64,000 bases of DNA from Acidobacteriota bacterium. GTDB lineage: Bacteria; Acidobacteriota; Terriglobia; Acidiferrales; UBA7541. The DNA lies in the NCBI GenBank assembly GCA_013286165.1, contig JABDGF010000003.1:26302-90301 (forward strand), read 5' to 3'. The notes beneath the pieces are model-generated. The model was not told where the DNA came from, did no database searches, and saw only the letters and a list, made by a program, of their open reading frames with translations. The position numbers were made by a program, and so were the translations under genes. Positions 8,179-16,749 of the stretch are shown in pieces; position 1 is the stretch's first letter; each line of letters opens with the position of its first letter.

Positions 8179-9192
8179 TTAGTATTTTGCCAGTTCGCGC
8201 GCGGCCGCGACGACCTTTTCAGTGTTTGGCATGAAGTATTCTTCGAGCGTCGGCGAATAAGGCACGGGCGTATCGATCGCGGTGACTCGAGCGATCGGCC
8301 CATCGAGATCCTCAAACGCCCCTTCACAAACGATAGCGGCAATTTCGCCGGCAATGCCGCCGGTCTTCGTGTCTTCGTGAACGACAAGAAGCTTGTTGGT
8401 CTTCTTTACCGACGTGATGATCGCGTCGCGATCGAGAGGAAGCAGAGTGCGGAGGTCGATGACTTCCACATCGATTCCCTCTTTGGCGAGCTGTTCGGCG
8501 GCTTCCATCGATGTGTGTACCATCGCGGCATAGCTCAGGATGGTGAGGTCGCGCCCTTCGCGCCGGATGGCCGCCTTGCCGATGGGCACCAGGTGATCGC
8601 CCGCGGGCATTTCTTCCTTGATGCGGCGGTACAGATATTTGTGCTCGAAGAAAAGGACCGGGTTGTTGTCGCGAATCGCGGACTTCAGCAGGCCCTTGGC
8701 GTCCGCCGGAGTGGAAGGATAAATCACCTTCAGGCCGGGCGTATGAACGAAATACATTTCCGGGTTCGCGGAGTGAAACGGACCACCGTGAACGCCACCA
8801 CCGGACGGCCCGCGGACGACGATCGGCACAGGCGCGCCCCAGAGGTAGTGCGATTTCGCGACGAAGTTCGTGATCTGGTTGAAGCAGCAGGCGATGAAAT
8901 CGATGAACTGCATTTCGGCCACGGGACGCAGGCCGAGAAAGCTCATGCCGCAGGCCGCGCCGATGATGGCGGTTTCAGCGATGGGGGTTTCGATGACGCG
9001 TTCGCGCCCGAATTTTGCGAGCAGGCCGTCGGTGACTTTGAAGGCGCCGCCGTAGGCGCCGATGTCTTCCCCGATGGCGACGACGGCGGGATCGCGCTGC
9101 ATTTCCTCCATCATGGCCTGGCGGATCGCCTCGACCATGGTAACGCCGGTTTGCGCGGGTGCTGCGGTTGGAGTCGCAAAGTGACTAGCCAT
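8179..9192 (-). CDS. 2-oxoacid (pyruvate) dehydrogenase E1 component, beta subunit
   Basis: A 337-residue partner of E1alpha in the thiamine-diphosphate decarboxylase. The pyrimidine-binding domain has GEDIGAYGGAF and ETPIAE (Glu73, which activates the cofactor). GPSGGGVHGGPFHSANPE matches the usual E1beta loop, and the C-terminal transketolase domain (about 210-330) ends in TPVPYSPTLEEYFMP. About ten extra residues precede the conserved start. It begins two bases after the E1alpha stop, indicating translational coupling. Confidence 0.93.
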   Translation of the reverse strand: MASHFATPTAAPAQTGVTMVEAIRQAMMEEMQRDPAVVAIGEDIGAYGGAFKVTDGLLAKFGRERVIETPIAETAIIGAACGMSFLGLRPVAEMQFIDFIACCFNQITNFVAKSHYLWGAPVPIVVRGPSGGGVHGGPFHSANPEMYFVHTPGLKVIYPSTPADAKGLLKSAIRDNNPVLFFEHKYLYRRIKEEMPAGDHLVPIGKAAIRREGRDLTILSYAAMVHTSMEAAEQLAKEGIDVEVIDLRTLLPLDRDAIITSVKKTNKLLVVHEDTKTGGIAGEIAAIVCEGAFEDLDGPIARVTAIDTPVPYSPTLEEYFMPNTEKVVAAARELAKY

Positions 9193-9194
9193 CT

Positions 9195-10766
9195 CTAGCG
9201 TCCTCCCTTTCCTTGCGATTTACCGCCCTGCTTGCCGAAGGACTTCGCGCCACCCGATTTCGAGAAATTCTTGGCAGGACTCTTGGGCGTGAAATTTTTC
9301 GAATTGCCGTTCGCCGGAACGGCGGAATTTCTGCCCTTCTGCACGCGGCTGTACACCTTGGCTTCGGCGGTGTCGCGGAAAGCTTTGTCCTTGGGGCCGC
9401 GGCCGAAGGGGACGCGCGGACCTTCGGGCTCGGCGGCGCGTTCGGGTTCGACGAACTCATCCTCAGGGTAAATCGGCGGCACGGGTTTCGGCGGTACGGG
9501 CGCGACGGCCGGGCGCGGAGCAGGCTGCGGCTGAGCGGGCTTCGCTTGCTGGACTGTGTTTGGTTGCCGCGCTGGGTTGGCGTGCAGCACTGGGCGCGGC
9601 GCATCGGCGTGCTGCTGCGGTTTCTGTTGCGGCTTCTGGTGCTGCGAGTGGCCGCCGTTTGCGGATTTCAAGACCGAGGCGGCGTCACCCATGCCGGCCG
9701 GAAAATCGGAGAGCTTATAGGTGATGTCGATGCCGGAGCCCGGCGGCGTGACTTCGCTCATCGGGCGTTTGAACTCGGCGGAAATATCGTGGCAGCCGTC
9801 GCAGTAAACGCCTTCGGCGGCGAATTCAGGCGGCGGCATCGGCGAGTCTTCGGCGAACTGCTGGTCAACGTCGAGCAGCTTTTCGATCTTGGCGTCGAGT
9901 TCGGATTTCGTCTTGGCGTCCCAGATTTTATTGTCGGTGAGAAATTTCTCGTACAGCACGATGGGATCGCGCGACTTCCAGAAATCGAACATTTCCTTGG
10001 GAACGTATTCGGCGGGATCGTGCTGCGCGTGGCCTCGCATGCGCATGGTTTTCACTTCGATCAGGCGAGGGCCGCGTCCGGCGCGACACTCTTCGACAGC
10101 GTACTTGGTGTTGTTGAAGACGGCGACGACGTCGTTGCCATCGACGATCGAGCTTTGAATGCCGTAGGCGACGGCGCGGTCGGCGAGATTTTTCACCGGC
10201 ACCTGGCGCGAAACGGGCGTCGAATAGGCCCACTGATTATTTTCAACGATCAGAACGAAAGGCGCCTTTTGCGCGGCGGCGAGGCCGAGGCCTTCGTGGA
10301 AGGCGCCGGTAGAACTGCCGCCGTCGCCGATCCATGTGAGAGCGACAATATTCTGGCCGAGGTAGCGGCCGGCCATCGCAACGCCGGTCATTACGGGGAT
10401 CAGATCACCGAGCATGGAAATGGGCGAGACGATGTGCAGATCTTTGAGGTCGCCGAAGTGGCTGGTGCCGTCTTTGCCCTTGGTGGGCGAGGTGTATTTC
10501 GCCATGTGCTGCGTGAAGATGTCGCGCGGGGGAACGCCTTTGACGAGCAACGCGCCGATATTGCGGATCATGGGCGCGATCCAGTCGCGCTTTTCGACGG
10601 CGGACGCGGTACCGACCGAGACGGCTTCCTGGCCGAGGCTGGAGTAGAGGCCCCCGACGATTTTATTCTGGCGGAACAGGCGGACCATGCGCTCTTCCAG
10701 CTGGCGGTTGAGCTGCATGTAGTAATAAAGGTTGAGGTGCTGTTCGCGCGTGAGCGGCTGGCTCAT
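9195..10766 (-). CDS. 2-oxoacid (pyruvate) dehydrogenase E1 component, alpha subunit, with long C-terminal tail
   Basis: Residues 1-310 form a normal E1alpha subunit: SLGQEAVSVG, then the thiamine-diphosphate motif GDGGSSTGAFHEG (147-159) to ENN (175-177), and MRGHAQHDPAEY. Family members usually end near 330-360 residues. This one runs to 523. The tail has a CDGCH motif (322-326), then a Gln/Pro/Ala-rich stretch (about 372-450) and a basic Gly/Ser/Lys-rich end (about 485-523). The tail is in frame with no sign of a frameshift. CxxCH is the haem c motif, but there is no export signal, so metal binding or no function is likelier. The ATG overlaps the lipB stop (ATGA). Confidence 0.9.
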   Translation of the reverse strand: MSQPLTREQHLNLYYYMQLNRQLEERMVRLFRQNKIVGGLYSSLGQEAVSVGTASAVEKRDWIAPMIRNIGALLVKGVPPRDIFTQHMAKYTSPTKGKDGTSHFGDLKDLHIVSPISMLGDLIPVMTGVAMAGRYLGQNIVALTWIGDGGSSTGAFHEGLGLAAAQKAPFVLIVENNQWAYSTPVSRQVPVKNLADRAVAYGIQSSIVDGNDVVAVFNNTKYAVEECRAGRGPRLIEVKTMRMRGHAQHDPAEYVPKEMFDFWKSRDPIVLYEKFLTDNKIWDAKTKSELDAKIEKLLDVDQQFAEDSPMPPPEFAAEGVYCDGCHDISAEFKRPMSEVTPPGSGIDITYKLSDFPAGMGDAASVLKSANGGHSQHQKPQQKPQQHADAPRPVLHANPARQPNTVQQAKPAQPQPAPRPAVAPVPPKPVPPIYPEDEFVEPERAAEPEGPRVPFGRGPKDKAFRDTAEAKVYSRVQKGRNSAVPANGNSKNFTPKSPAKNFSKSGGAKSFGKQGGKSQGKGGR

Positions 10767-11614
10767 GCTTCACTTCCTTTCGATGCGGAGACTGCGAGTT
10801 CGAGTTCGGCTGAGTTTGATGCCGCTATGTGGCTGAGATCGTTGCTCGCTTCGGCTGAAGCTGATACTTCGGATGCGGCCAGCGCTGCTGCGAATTCTTC
10901 GCGCGTGACTGGGACTATTGCGCTGCCGAACACTTCACCGAATTGCGTGACGAGGGCCTGTGCGACTTCGGCGCGCGAGACGGCGCGATTGAGAAGACGT
11001 TCGAGCGAGGCGGCGCGTTTCCCGGAAATGCCGCACGGAACGATCAAATCGAAATAGTTGAGGCTGGTGGTGGCATTGTACGCGAAGCCGTGCGAGGTGA
11101 CCCAGCGGCTTAGGTGCACTCCGAGCGCGGCGAGTTTCTCTTCGCCGTTCGGGGTATCAACCCATATGCCGTGCTTGTCCTCGAACCGTTTGGCTTCGAC
11201 GCCGAATGTCGCGCTGGCGCGAATCATGATTTCTTCGATCTGCTCGACGTACCAGCGGACGTCTTTCTTGTGCGCGGCGAGATCGAGAATCGGGTAGCCG
11301 ACGATCTGGCCGGGGCCGTGGTAGGTGATGTCGCCGCCGCGATCCGTTGCGTGAAACTCGACGTTCATTTGCGCGAGGACGCCGTCTGCTGCTTTGAGAT
11401 GTTCTCGCTTGCCGTTGCGGCCGAGCGTGATCACGTGCGGATGCTCGCACAGGAGCAATGTGTCGGGAATGTCGCCACGTTTGCGAGCCGCTACCGTGCG
11501 CGACTGCAGCTCCGAGGCTGGCGCGTAAGGGACGAGGCCGAGATCGACGACCCAGCACGTTTTTCGGGACGGTTGGCTCACAACTCTCTCAGACATCGAT
11601 TCACGAACTGCCAC
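10763..11614 (-). CDS. lipB: Octanoyltransferase LipB
   Basis: Transfers octanoyl from acyl carrier protein to lipoyl domains, the first step of lipoate assembly, and here presumably modifies the E2 encoded in the same operon. Family motifs: HPHVITLGR (58-66), DRGGDITYHGPGQIVGYPI (91-109) and PCGISGK with catalytic Cys194; Lys160 of GEEKLAALGVH is the partner lysine. The C-terminus (about 215-283) is longer than in E. coli LipB and Ala/Ser-rich. An alternative start lies at 11596. LipA is not in the window. Confidence 0.94.
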   Translation of the reverse strand: MAVRESMSERVVSQPSRKTCWVVDLGLVPYAPASELQSRTVAARKRGDIPDTLLLCEHPHVITLGRNGKREHLKAADGVLAQMNVEFHATDRGGDITYHGPGQIVGYPILDLAAHKKDVRWYVEQIEEIMIRASATFGVEAKRFEDKHGIWVDTPNGEEKLAALGVHLSRWVTSHGFAYNATTSLNYFDLIVPCGISGKRAASLERLLNRAVSRAEVAQALVTQFGEVFGSAIVPVTREEFAAALAASEVSASAEASNDLSHIAASNSAELELAVSASKGSEA

Positions 11615-11694
11615 AACTTTTCACAACTTGGCCGTGAAGGCCACGCCCGCGGGCGCCGTGAACCGCACGCGCCGCGAGCGCTGGAACGTCACAA

Positions 11695-13092
11695 CTAAAA
11701 ATTGATCGTCAAGCCGCGAACGCTGTTGTACGCATCGCCCAGCGCTTCCCAAACGGTGGGGTGCGCGTGGATTGTGGCGGCCATGTCGTCGAGCGTGCCT
11801 TCGAGGGCCAGCGTATTCACCGGCCCGGCGATAATTTCGGTAGCCAGCGGCCCGATGGCGTGAACGCCGAGAATTTCGCCGTACTTGGCGTCGGCGACGA
11901 CTTTGATGAAGCCTTCGTGCGAGCCGAGGATCGTGGCTTTGCTGTTGCCGAGGAACGGGAACTTGCCGGTCTTTATTTCGTAGCCGGCTTCGCGCGCCTG
12001 TTTCTCGGTAAGACCGATGGAGCCGATCTGCGGTTCGCAGTACGTCGCGTTCGGGCAGCGCCTGCGGTCGAAAGGCTGAACGTCTTTACCGGCCATGCGA
12101 CCGACGGCGATGATTCCTTCTTGCGATGCGGCGTGCGCGAGCTGCGGCTGGCCGGCGACGATGTCGCCGATGGCGTAGACGCCCGGCTCGTCTGTCTCCA
12201 TGTAGGCGTTGGTGTGAACGAAGCCGCGCTCGACTTTGATTTTCGTTTTGTCGAGGCCGATGTTTTCGGTAAGCGGGCGGCGGCCTACGGCGATCAGCAC
12301 TTTTTCGGCGTTGATGGTTTTCGAGGCGCCGGACTTGTCTTTGTAAACGACGGTCGCGCCGTTCGCGTCTTTCTTCACGGACTCGACTTTGGCTTCGAGT
12401 TCGATCTTCATGCCCTTCTTGACGAGGGCTTTGTGAAGCTCGGCGGAAATTTCTTCGTCTTCGAGAGGCACGACGCGCGTGACGGCTTCGAGCAGCGTGA
12501 CGTCCGTGCCAAATGTCTTAAAGATCGAAGCGAATTCGACGCCGACCGCACCGCAGCCGACGACGATCATCGACCTCGGGATCGAGGTGAGGCCGAGGAT
12601 TTCGCGATTGGTGAGAATCGTATCCTTATCAATCTCCACGCCGGGAAGCGAGCGCGCTTCGGAACCAGTGGCGAGCAGGATGTACTTGGTTTCGAGTTCG
12701 GTGACCTTGCCGTCTTTTTCCACCGAGACGCGGCCCGGACCGGCGATCTTGCCCCAGCCCGTGATCGATTCGACTTTATTCTTTTTGAAGAGCAGGCCGA
12801 TGCCGCCGGCGTGCTTCTTCACGATTTTGTCTTTGCGGCCCAGGATCGACGGCCAATTGATCTTCACGTCTTTGGCTTCGAAGCCGAATTCCTCGGCGCG
12901 CTTGAAATGTTCGTAGATGTCGGCGTGGTGGAGAAACACTTTGGTGGGAATGCAGCCGACGTGGAGGCACGTCCCACCCAAGAATGAATCTTTTTCGACG
13001 ACGGCGACTTTCAGGCCCCACTGCGCGGCGCGAATCGCAGCCACATATCCGCCGGGACCACTACCAATTACAACGAGATCGTATTTAGCCAA
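11695..13092 (-). CDS. lpdA: Dihydrolipoamide dehydrogenase (E3)
   Basis: Reoxidises dihydrolipoyl groups of E2 using FAD and NAD+. It has the N-terminal FAD motif VIGSGPGGYVAAI (8-20), the redox disulfide in GGTCLHVGCIPTK (Cys42, Cys47), an NAD motif near 180 (VVGCGAVGVEFAS), a second FAD motif YAIGDI, and the C-terminal HAHPTVWE with the His-Glu proton relay. The length of 465 is typical. It is first in the leftward operon, with a promoter at 13188-13216, so E3 and the rest of the complex are co-expressed. Confidence 0.95.
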   Translation of the reverse strand: MAKYDLVVIGSGPGGYVAAIRAAQWGLKVAVVEKDSFLGGTCLHVGCIPTKVFLHHADIYEHFKRAEEFGFEAKDVKINWPSILGRKDKIVKKHAGGIGLLFKKNKVESITGWGKIAGPGRVSVEKDGKVTELETKYILLATGSEARSLPGVEIDKDTILTNREILGLTSIPRSMIVVGCGAVGVEFASIFKTFGTDVTLLEAVTRVVPLEDEEISAELHKALVKKGMKIELEAKVESVKKDANGATVVYKDKSGASKTINAEKVLIAVGRRPLTENIGLDKTKIKVERGFVHTNAYMETDEPGVYAIGDIVAGQPQLAHAASQEGIIAVGRMAGKDVQPFDRRRCPNATYCEPQIGSIGLTEKQAREAGYEIKTGKFPFLGNSKATILGSHEGFIKVVADAKYGEILGVHAIGPLATEIIAGPVNTLALEGTLDDMAATIHAHPTVWEALGDAYNSVRGLTINF

Positions 13093-13187
13093 CCCAGTTC
13101 TCCCTTGCAGTTTTCAAAGAAGCGACGAGCCATTCGATGCGCGGTGGGTTCGTCAGGATTGCGGGCAACACCCTACGCAAACGCTTG

Positions 13188-13216
13188 ATTTTAACAGCCG
13201 TACGGGAGCGTCGCAA
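13188..13216 (-). promoter_or_regulatory. Sigma70-type promoter of the lpd/dehydrogenase operon
   Basis: On the minus strand, TTGCGA (13211-13216) and TAAAAT (13188-13193) are separated by 17 bases. The expected RNA start lies about 90 bases before the lpd ATG at 13092. Confidence 0.55.
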
Positions 13217-13357
13217 CCGGGATTGGGATGGGGAAGCGGGTAAAGTGAGGGCGGGCGCCAGTCCATTTTGGTTTGACGTAGCTGAGCCAGTGTGAAACTT
13301 TCGCTGACGCTTTCTCGTACCATCAGTCAAACGTACTGAGATTCCAGGAGTGTGCCC

Positions 13358-14320
13358 ATGAGTTTGAGTTCCCAACCCAGCCCGATGGCCGTGGATACGC
13401 GTTTCAGCCCGGCGCCGCCCCAGCCCCCCACTGCGCTGCACAAGACATTTATTGGGCCGAATGGATTGCGTGCTGGATGGCGCATCTTGATCTTCGTTGC
13501 GCTTTTCGTCGCGCAAGGCAAAGTGCTGAATATCGTGCTACACAGAATCCCGGCCGTAGTCGCTATGCACAAGGGATTGCCACCCGACGTGATGACGCCG
13601 GGCGTGCTGATGTTTGACGAAGGGTTGTCGGTCGCGCTACTGCTGCTCACGGCGTTCTGGATGACGCTGATCGAGAAGCGTTCGTTCGCGGATTACTACC
13701 TGCCGATCAATGAAGCATTCGGCAAGCGATTCTGGCAGGGCGTGCCGTACGGATTCGCGATGCTGTCTGCGTTGATGGCGATCATCGCGGCGCTGCACGG
13801 ATTTTCGATTCAAGGCTTCGTTACGGCGGGTGCTGTGGCTCTGAAATTCGCATTGCTCTACGCGATAGGGTTCTTCTTCGTGGGCATGACGGAAGAATTC
13901 CTAATGCGCGGATATCTCCAGTCCGCGCTCGGATCGGGAATCGGGTTCTGGCCTGCGGCGCTTGTGCTTTCTTTTCTCTTTGGCTTGGGCCACATCCAAA
14001 ATATAGGCGAGGATTGGTTCGGAGCGGTGATGGCGGGGTCTTTTGGAATCCTCGCGGCGTTTGCGCTGTTTCGCACCGGCAACATCTGGTTCGCGATCGG
14101 GATGCACCTCGGCTGGGACTGGGGCGAGACATTCTTTTACGGAGTCCCGGACAGCGGCCTGAAAGGGACGAATTACCTGCTCAATGGCGTATTGCGCGGC
14201 CCGCACTGGATTTCCGGCGGCAGCGTTGGGCCTGAGGGCAGTGTGTTCGCGCTCGTCGTGCTCTTGCTTGCCGGAGTCGGGATTCATTTTCTATTTCCCG
14301 CAAAGCAAGTGGCTGCTTAG
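13358..14320 (+). CDS. CPBP family intramembrane glutamic endopeptidase
   Basis: A 320-residue multi-pass membrane protein (Abi/CAAX-type). Start ATG at 13358 with AGGAG seven bases upstream. Conserved family motifs: EE at 179-180 followed by FLMRGYLQ (Arg184), FLFGLGHIQN with His212, and AIGMHLGWDW with His250. About eight hydrophobic segments are visible. Members cleave prenylated or signal-like peptides or act as immunity or maturation factors; no bacteriocin gene is nearby, so the role is open. Confidence 0.88.
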   Translation: MSLSSQPSPMAVDTRFSPAPPQPPTALHKTFIGPNGLRAGWRILIFVALFVAQGKVLNIVLHRIPAVVAMHKGLPPDVMTPGVLMFDEGLSVALLLLTAFWMTLIEKRSFADYYLPINEAFGKRFWQGVPYGFAMLSALMAIIAALHGFSIQGFVTAGAVALKFALLYAIGFFFVGMTEEFLMRGYLQSALGSGIGFWPAALVLSFLFGLGHIQNIGEDWFGAVMAGSFGILAAFALFRTGNIWFAIGMHLGWDWGETFFYGVPDSGLKGTNYLLNGVLRGPHWISGGSVGPEGSVFALVVLLLAGVGIHFLFPAKQVAA

Positions 14321-14374
14321 CGTTTCCAAAGCCTGGAATCCTTTCCTTCACAATCAGCATCTACATGTGGTCGC

Positions 14375-14408
14375 GGGCCGGTAAAGTTTCCGGCTTGCGG
14401 CCCTTTTT
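14375..14408 (+). terminator. Possible terminator after the CPBP gene
   Basis: GGGCCG (14375-14380) can pair with CGGCCC (about 14398-14403), followed by TTTTT. The loop is long, so confidence is moderate. Confidence 0.45.
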
Positions 14409-14463
14409 GCCGCGGAGCGCATCGAAGAGAAACTCCGGTTTCTTCCCGAGCAACATGCGCGAT

Positions 14464-14493
14464 TTGACAGCGGTGGGAAGGACTCGTTAAAAT
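14464..14493 (+). promoter_or_regulatory. Sigma70-type promoter of the DksA-like gene
   Basis: TTGACA (14464-14469) and TAAAAT (14488-14493) with an 18-base spacer. The transcript would start about 40 bases before the ATG at 14539. Confidence 0.6.
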
Positions 14494-14538
14494 CGCGGGC
14501 TTTGAGTGAGGCGTTTGGGCTCACCTAGGGAACAATCG

Positions 14539-14892
14539 ATGGACAAGAAACGACTGGATTACTACAAGAAAAAGCTGGTGACGCGGCGCGAGGAACTGGC
14601 GCGCGGCATCCTGAGAACCGAGCAGGAAGGACGCGAGGCCGACGAGGATCCCACCGTGGATCTCGCCGACAAGGCTGCCAATTCCTACACCAAGGAATTT
14701 CTCTTCGGCCAAACGCATAACGAACGCACGATGCTGGCGCTGGTGGACAACGCGCTGATCCGCATCAAAGACGGCACGTTTGGCGAGTGCGATTCGTGCC
14801 ACGAAGAACTTCAACAGAAGCGGCTGGAAGCGGTGCCCTGGACGCGGTACTGCATCAGCTGCCAAGAGAAAAAGGAACAGGGGCTGCTGTAA
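14539..14892 (+). CDS. TraR/DksA family zinc-finger protein
   Basis: A 117-residue member of the DksA/TraR family, which bind in the RNA polymerase secondary channel and often act with ppGpp. It has an N-terminal coiled-coil (about 1-70) with acidic residues at its turn (EADEDPTVDLADKA) and a C-terminal four-cysteine zinc finger: CDSC (about 87-90) and CISC (about 108-111). Shorter than E. coli DksA (151). CTAGGG lies eight bases before the ATG. Flanked by its own promoter and terminator, so monocistronic. Confidence 0.9.
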   Translation: MDKKRLDYYKKKLVTRREELARGILRTEQEGREADEDPTVDLADKAANSYTKEFLFGQTHNERTMLALVDNALIRIKDGTFGECDSCHEELQQKRLEAVPWTRYCISCQEKKEQGLL

Positions 14893-14908
14893 GCCCCTGT
14901 TCGGTTTT
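14876..14908 (+). terminator. Rho-independent terminator overlapping the end of the DksA-like gene
   Basis: A 10-bp stem AACAGGGGCT/AGCCCCTGTT (14876-14885, 14892-14901) with a six-base loop that contains most of the stop codon, followed by CGGTTTT. Confidence 0.85.
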
Positions 14909-15023
14909 ACCCGTACCGCTGTGCCCTTCCCTGAGATTTTCTCCGCCGCAGCTTGACCTGTGCGCCGTTGTGTAACTGGTCCCGCTAAAACTTTTTACGC
15001 ACGTCACGAATCGGTTATATAAG

Positions 15024-15857
15024 GTGGGTGTGTTTCTACGCTCCACGCTCGAAGCGTTGGCGTCTGTGCTGGCGCCGGCGCCGTGCCGGCTTTGCGCCAA
15101 GCCGCTGCTGAACGCGAGCCGCATACCGATTTGCCCGGAGTGCCTCGCATCGTTTGTGCCGATTGGCGAGCCGATATGCCAGTGCTGCGGGCGGCCGTTT
15201 CCGGCGATCGTTGCGGAGCACGCGACTGCGAGTGGCGCTGCGCCGCTCACCCTGTGCCGGCTGTGCCGGGAAAATACTTTTGCATTTGCGCGCGCGCGAA
15301 GCTTCGGCGTGTACGACACTGCGCTGCACAACGCGATCCTGCTACTGAAGTACGAAGAGCTGACGCGGCTTGGCCACTGGTTCGCGGAGCGCCTCGCGGA
15401 AGTGGCTGCGCGCGAAGCCGAGCTTTTTCAGGCGGACGTGGTGGTGCCGGTTCCGCTTCATCCCGCGCGGCAACGCGAGCGCGGTTACAACCAGGCCGAG
15501 CTAATCGCGCGTCCTCTCGCGAAGAAGCTCGGCATTAAGCAAGGATCGTATTTGTTGATGCGCACAAGGCCGCGGCCGGCGCGGCTGGTGCTTTCGCGCA
15601 AAGAGCACTGGGAATCCGTGCGTGGCGCGTATGCCACGCGAAAAGGGCTGCGGGTGGACAAACTTCGAGTGCTGCTGGTGGATGACGTGATGACGACCGG
15701 AGCGACGCTCGATGCATGTTCGCGTGCATTGAAGAGCGCGGGCGCGGCTTCGGTGGTGGGTCTGACGGTGGCGCGGGTTACATCCGGCCTGGGACCGCTG
15801 CCGGCGCCTGCTATGCCGACACGTAAGGCGGGTGCGCCAGTCTCGAAACATTCATAA
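15024..15857 (+). CDS. ComF family protein (phosphoribosyltransferase fold)
   Basis: A 277-residue protein with N-terminal zinc-binding cysteines (CRLC, CPEC, CQCC, CRLC between about 14 and 80) and a C-terminal type I phosphoribosyltransferase domain with the PRPP loop VLLVDDVMTTGATL (Asp220, Asp221). PVPLHPARQRERGYNQAELIA is the ComF-specific stretch. ComF proteins take part in natural DNA uptake in competent species, and in others have an unknown role. The start is GTG at 15024 or GTG at 15030; neither has a clear ribosome site. Confidence 0.88.
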   Translation: MGVFLRSTLEALASVLAPAPCRLCAKPLLNASRIPICPECLASFVPIGEPICQCCGRPFPAIVAEHATASGAAPLTLCRLCRENTFAFARARSFGVYDTALHNAILLLKYEELTRLGHWFAERLAEVAAREAELFQADVVVPVPLHPARQRERGYNQAELIARPLAKKLGIKQGSYLLMRTRPRPARLVLSRKEHWESVRGAYATRKGLRVDKLRVLLVDDVMTTGATLDACSRALKSAGAASVVGLTVARVTSGLGPLPAPAMPTRKAGAPVSKHS

Positions 15858-15945
15858 TCGGGAAACTAGCGGCGCATAGGCTGCATCTACTATACTTTGT
15901 ACAGAGTCAGGTGAGAGTTTTTCGAGCGACGCGAGGGCGGCGCAA

Positions 15946-16575
15946 ATGGAAAACCGACACAAAAGCGGACTAAGACCGCGGCCTGTAATGGGCCGAGCCG
16001 GAGTTGCGCCCGACTCGGCGAAATCCAAGCTCGCCGCTGCTGCCACCCCCAGCCGTCCCTCCGTGATGCAAGCCCCCGTACTTGTTCTGAACGCGACCTT
16101 CGAGCCCATTAATGTGACTGCCGTTCGCCGAGCGCTTGTGCTCCTGCTGAAGGGCGTGGCGCAGGCGGAAGAGACGAATTCCTCGAACGTGCATTCCACG
16201 AAAAGCGCGATGCAGGTGCCGAGCGTAATTCGCCTGCTGAGCTACCGGCACATTCCGCAACAGAGCCGGGCGCTCTCGCGGAAAAATATTTTGCTGCGCG
16301 ACCGGAACACCTGCCAATTCTGCGCGCGAATTTTTCCGACCTCGGAATTGACGCTGGACCACGTGATGCCGCGATCGCGCGGCGGACGCTCTTCGTGGGA
16401 AAACCTGGTGGCCTGCTGCTACGCCTGCAACAACCGCAAGGGCGACCGCACGCCGGAAGAAGCGGGGATCAAACTGCAGCGCCGGCCTCGGCCTTTTACG
16501 CTGCACACTTCGCGCCAGCTGATGCGCCTGATCGGGCATCGCGACGAAAAATGGCGCAAATATCTTTTTTACTAA
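15946..16575 (+). CDS. HNH endonuclease family protein
   Basis: A 209-residue protein with a central HNH nuclease domain: CQFC zinc knuckle, then [13 protein letters not shown] with His139, then [22 protein letters not shown]. The conserved N-terminal block [15 protein letters not shown] begins near residue 44. The stretch before it is low-complexity and may be leader, so ATG 16066 is an alternative start. The chosen ATG has GAGGGCGG about ten bases upstream. Such stand-alone HNH proteins are common housekeeping-like genes in acidobacteria; the substrate is unknown. Confidence 0.85.
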   Translation: MENRHKSGLRPRPVMGRAGVAPDSAKSKLAAAATPSRPSVMQAPVLVLNATFEPINVTAVRRALVLLLKGVAQAEETNSSNVHSTKSAMQVPSVIRLLSYRHIPQQSRALSRKNILLRDRNTCQFCARIFPTSELTLDHVMPRSRGGRSSWENLVACCYACNNRKGDRTPEEAGIKLQRRPRPFTLHTSRQLMRLIGHRDEKWRKYLFY

Positions 16576-16667
16576 TCACTTCCAGCATTTTTCTTCGCCG
16601 TGAAAACAATGCAACCTTTTCCGAGAACGCGCGTCTAATTTTATAACTGCTTCTAGGACACACCCCG

Positions 16668-16713
16668 GGAAGTGGCACCGGCCTAATCCGGACCACTTCC
16701 TCTCCTTTTTTCT
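16668..16713 (+). terminator. Terminator after the HNH gene
   Basis: GGAAGTGG (16668-16675) pairs with CCACTTCC (16693-16700), with an inner CCGG/CCGG pairing, followed by TCTCCTTTTTTCT. It also separates the converging gene at 16750. Confidence 0.75.
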
Positions 16714-16749
16714 GGCTTCTATTTTTGAATACTCTGCAAAACCGATTTT

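Noticed and set aside
9783..9803. CDGCH motif in E1alpha read as haem c binding
   Set aside because: No signal peptide and cytoplasmic E1 context; a single CxxCH is not enough.
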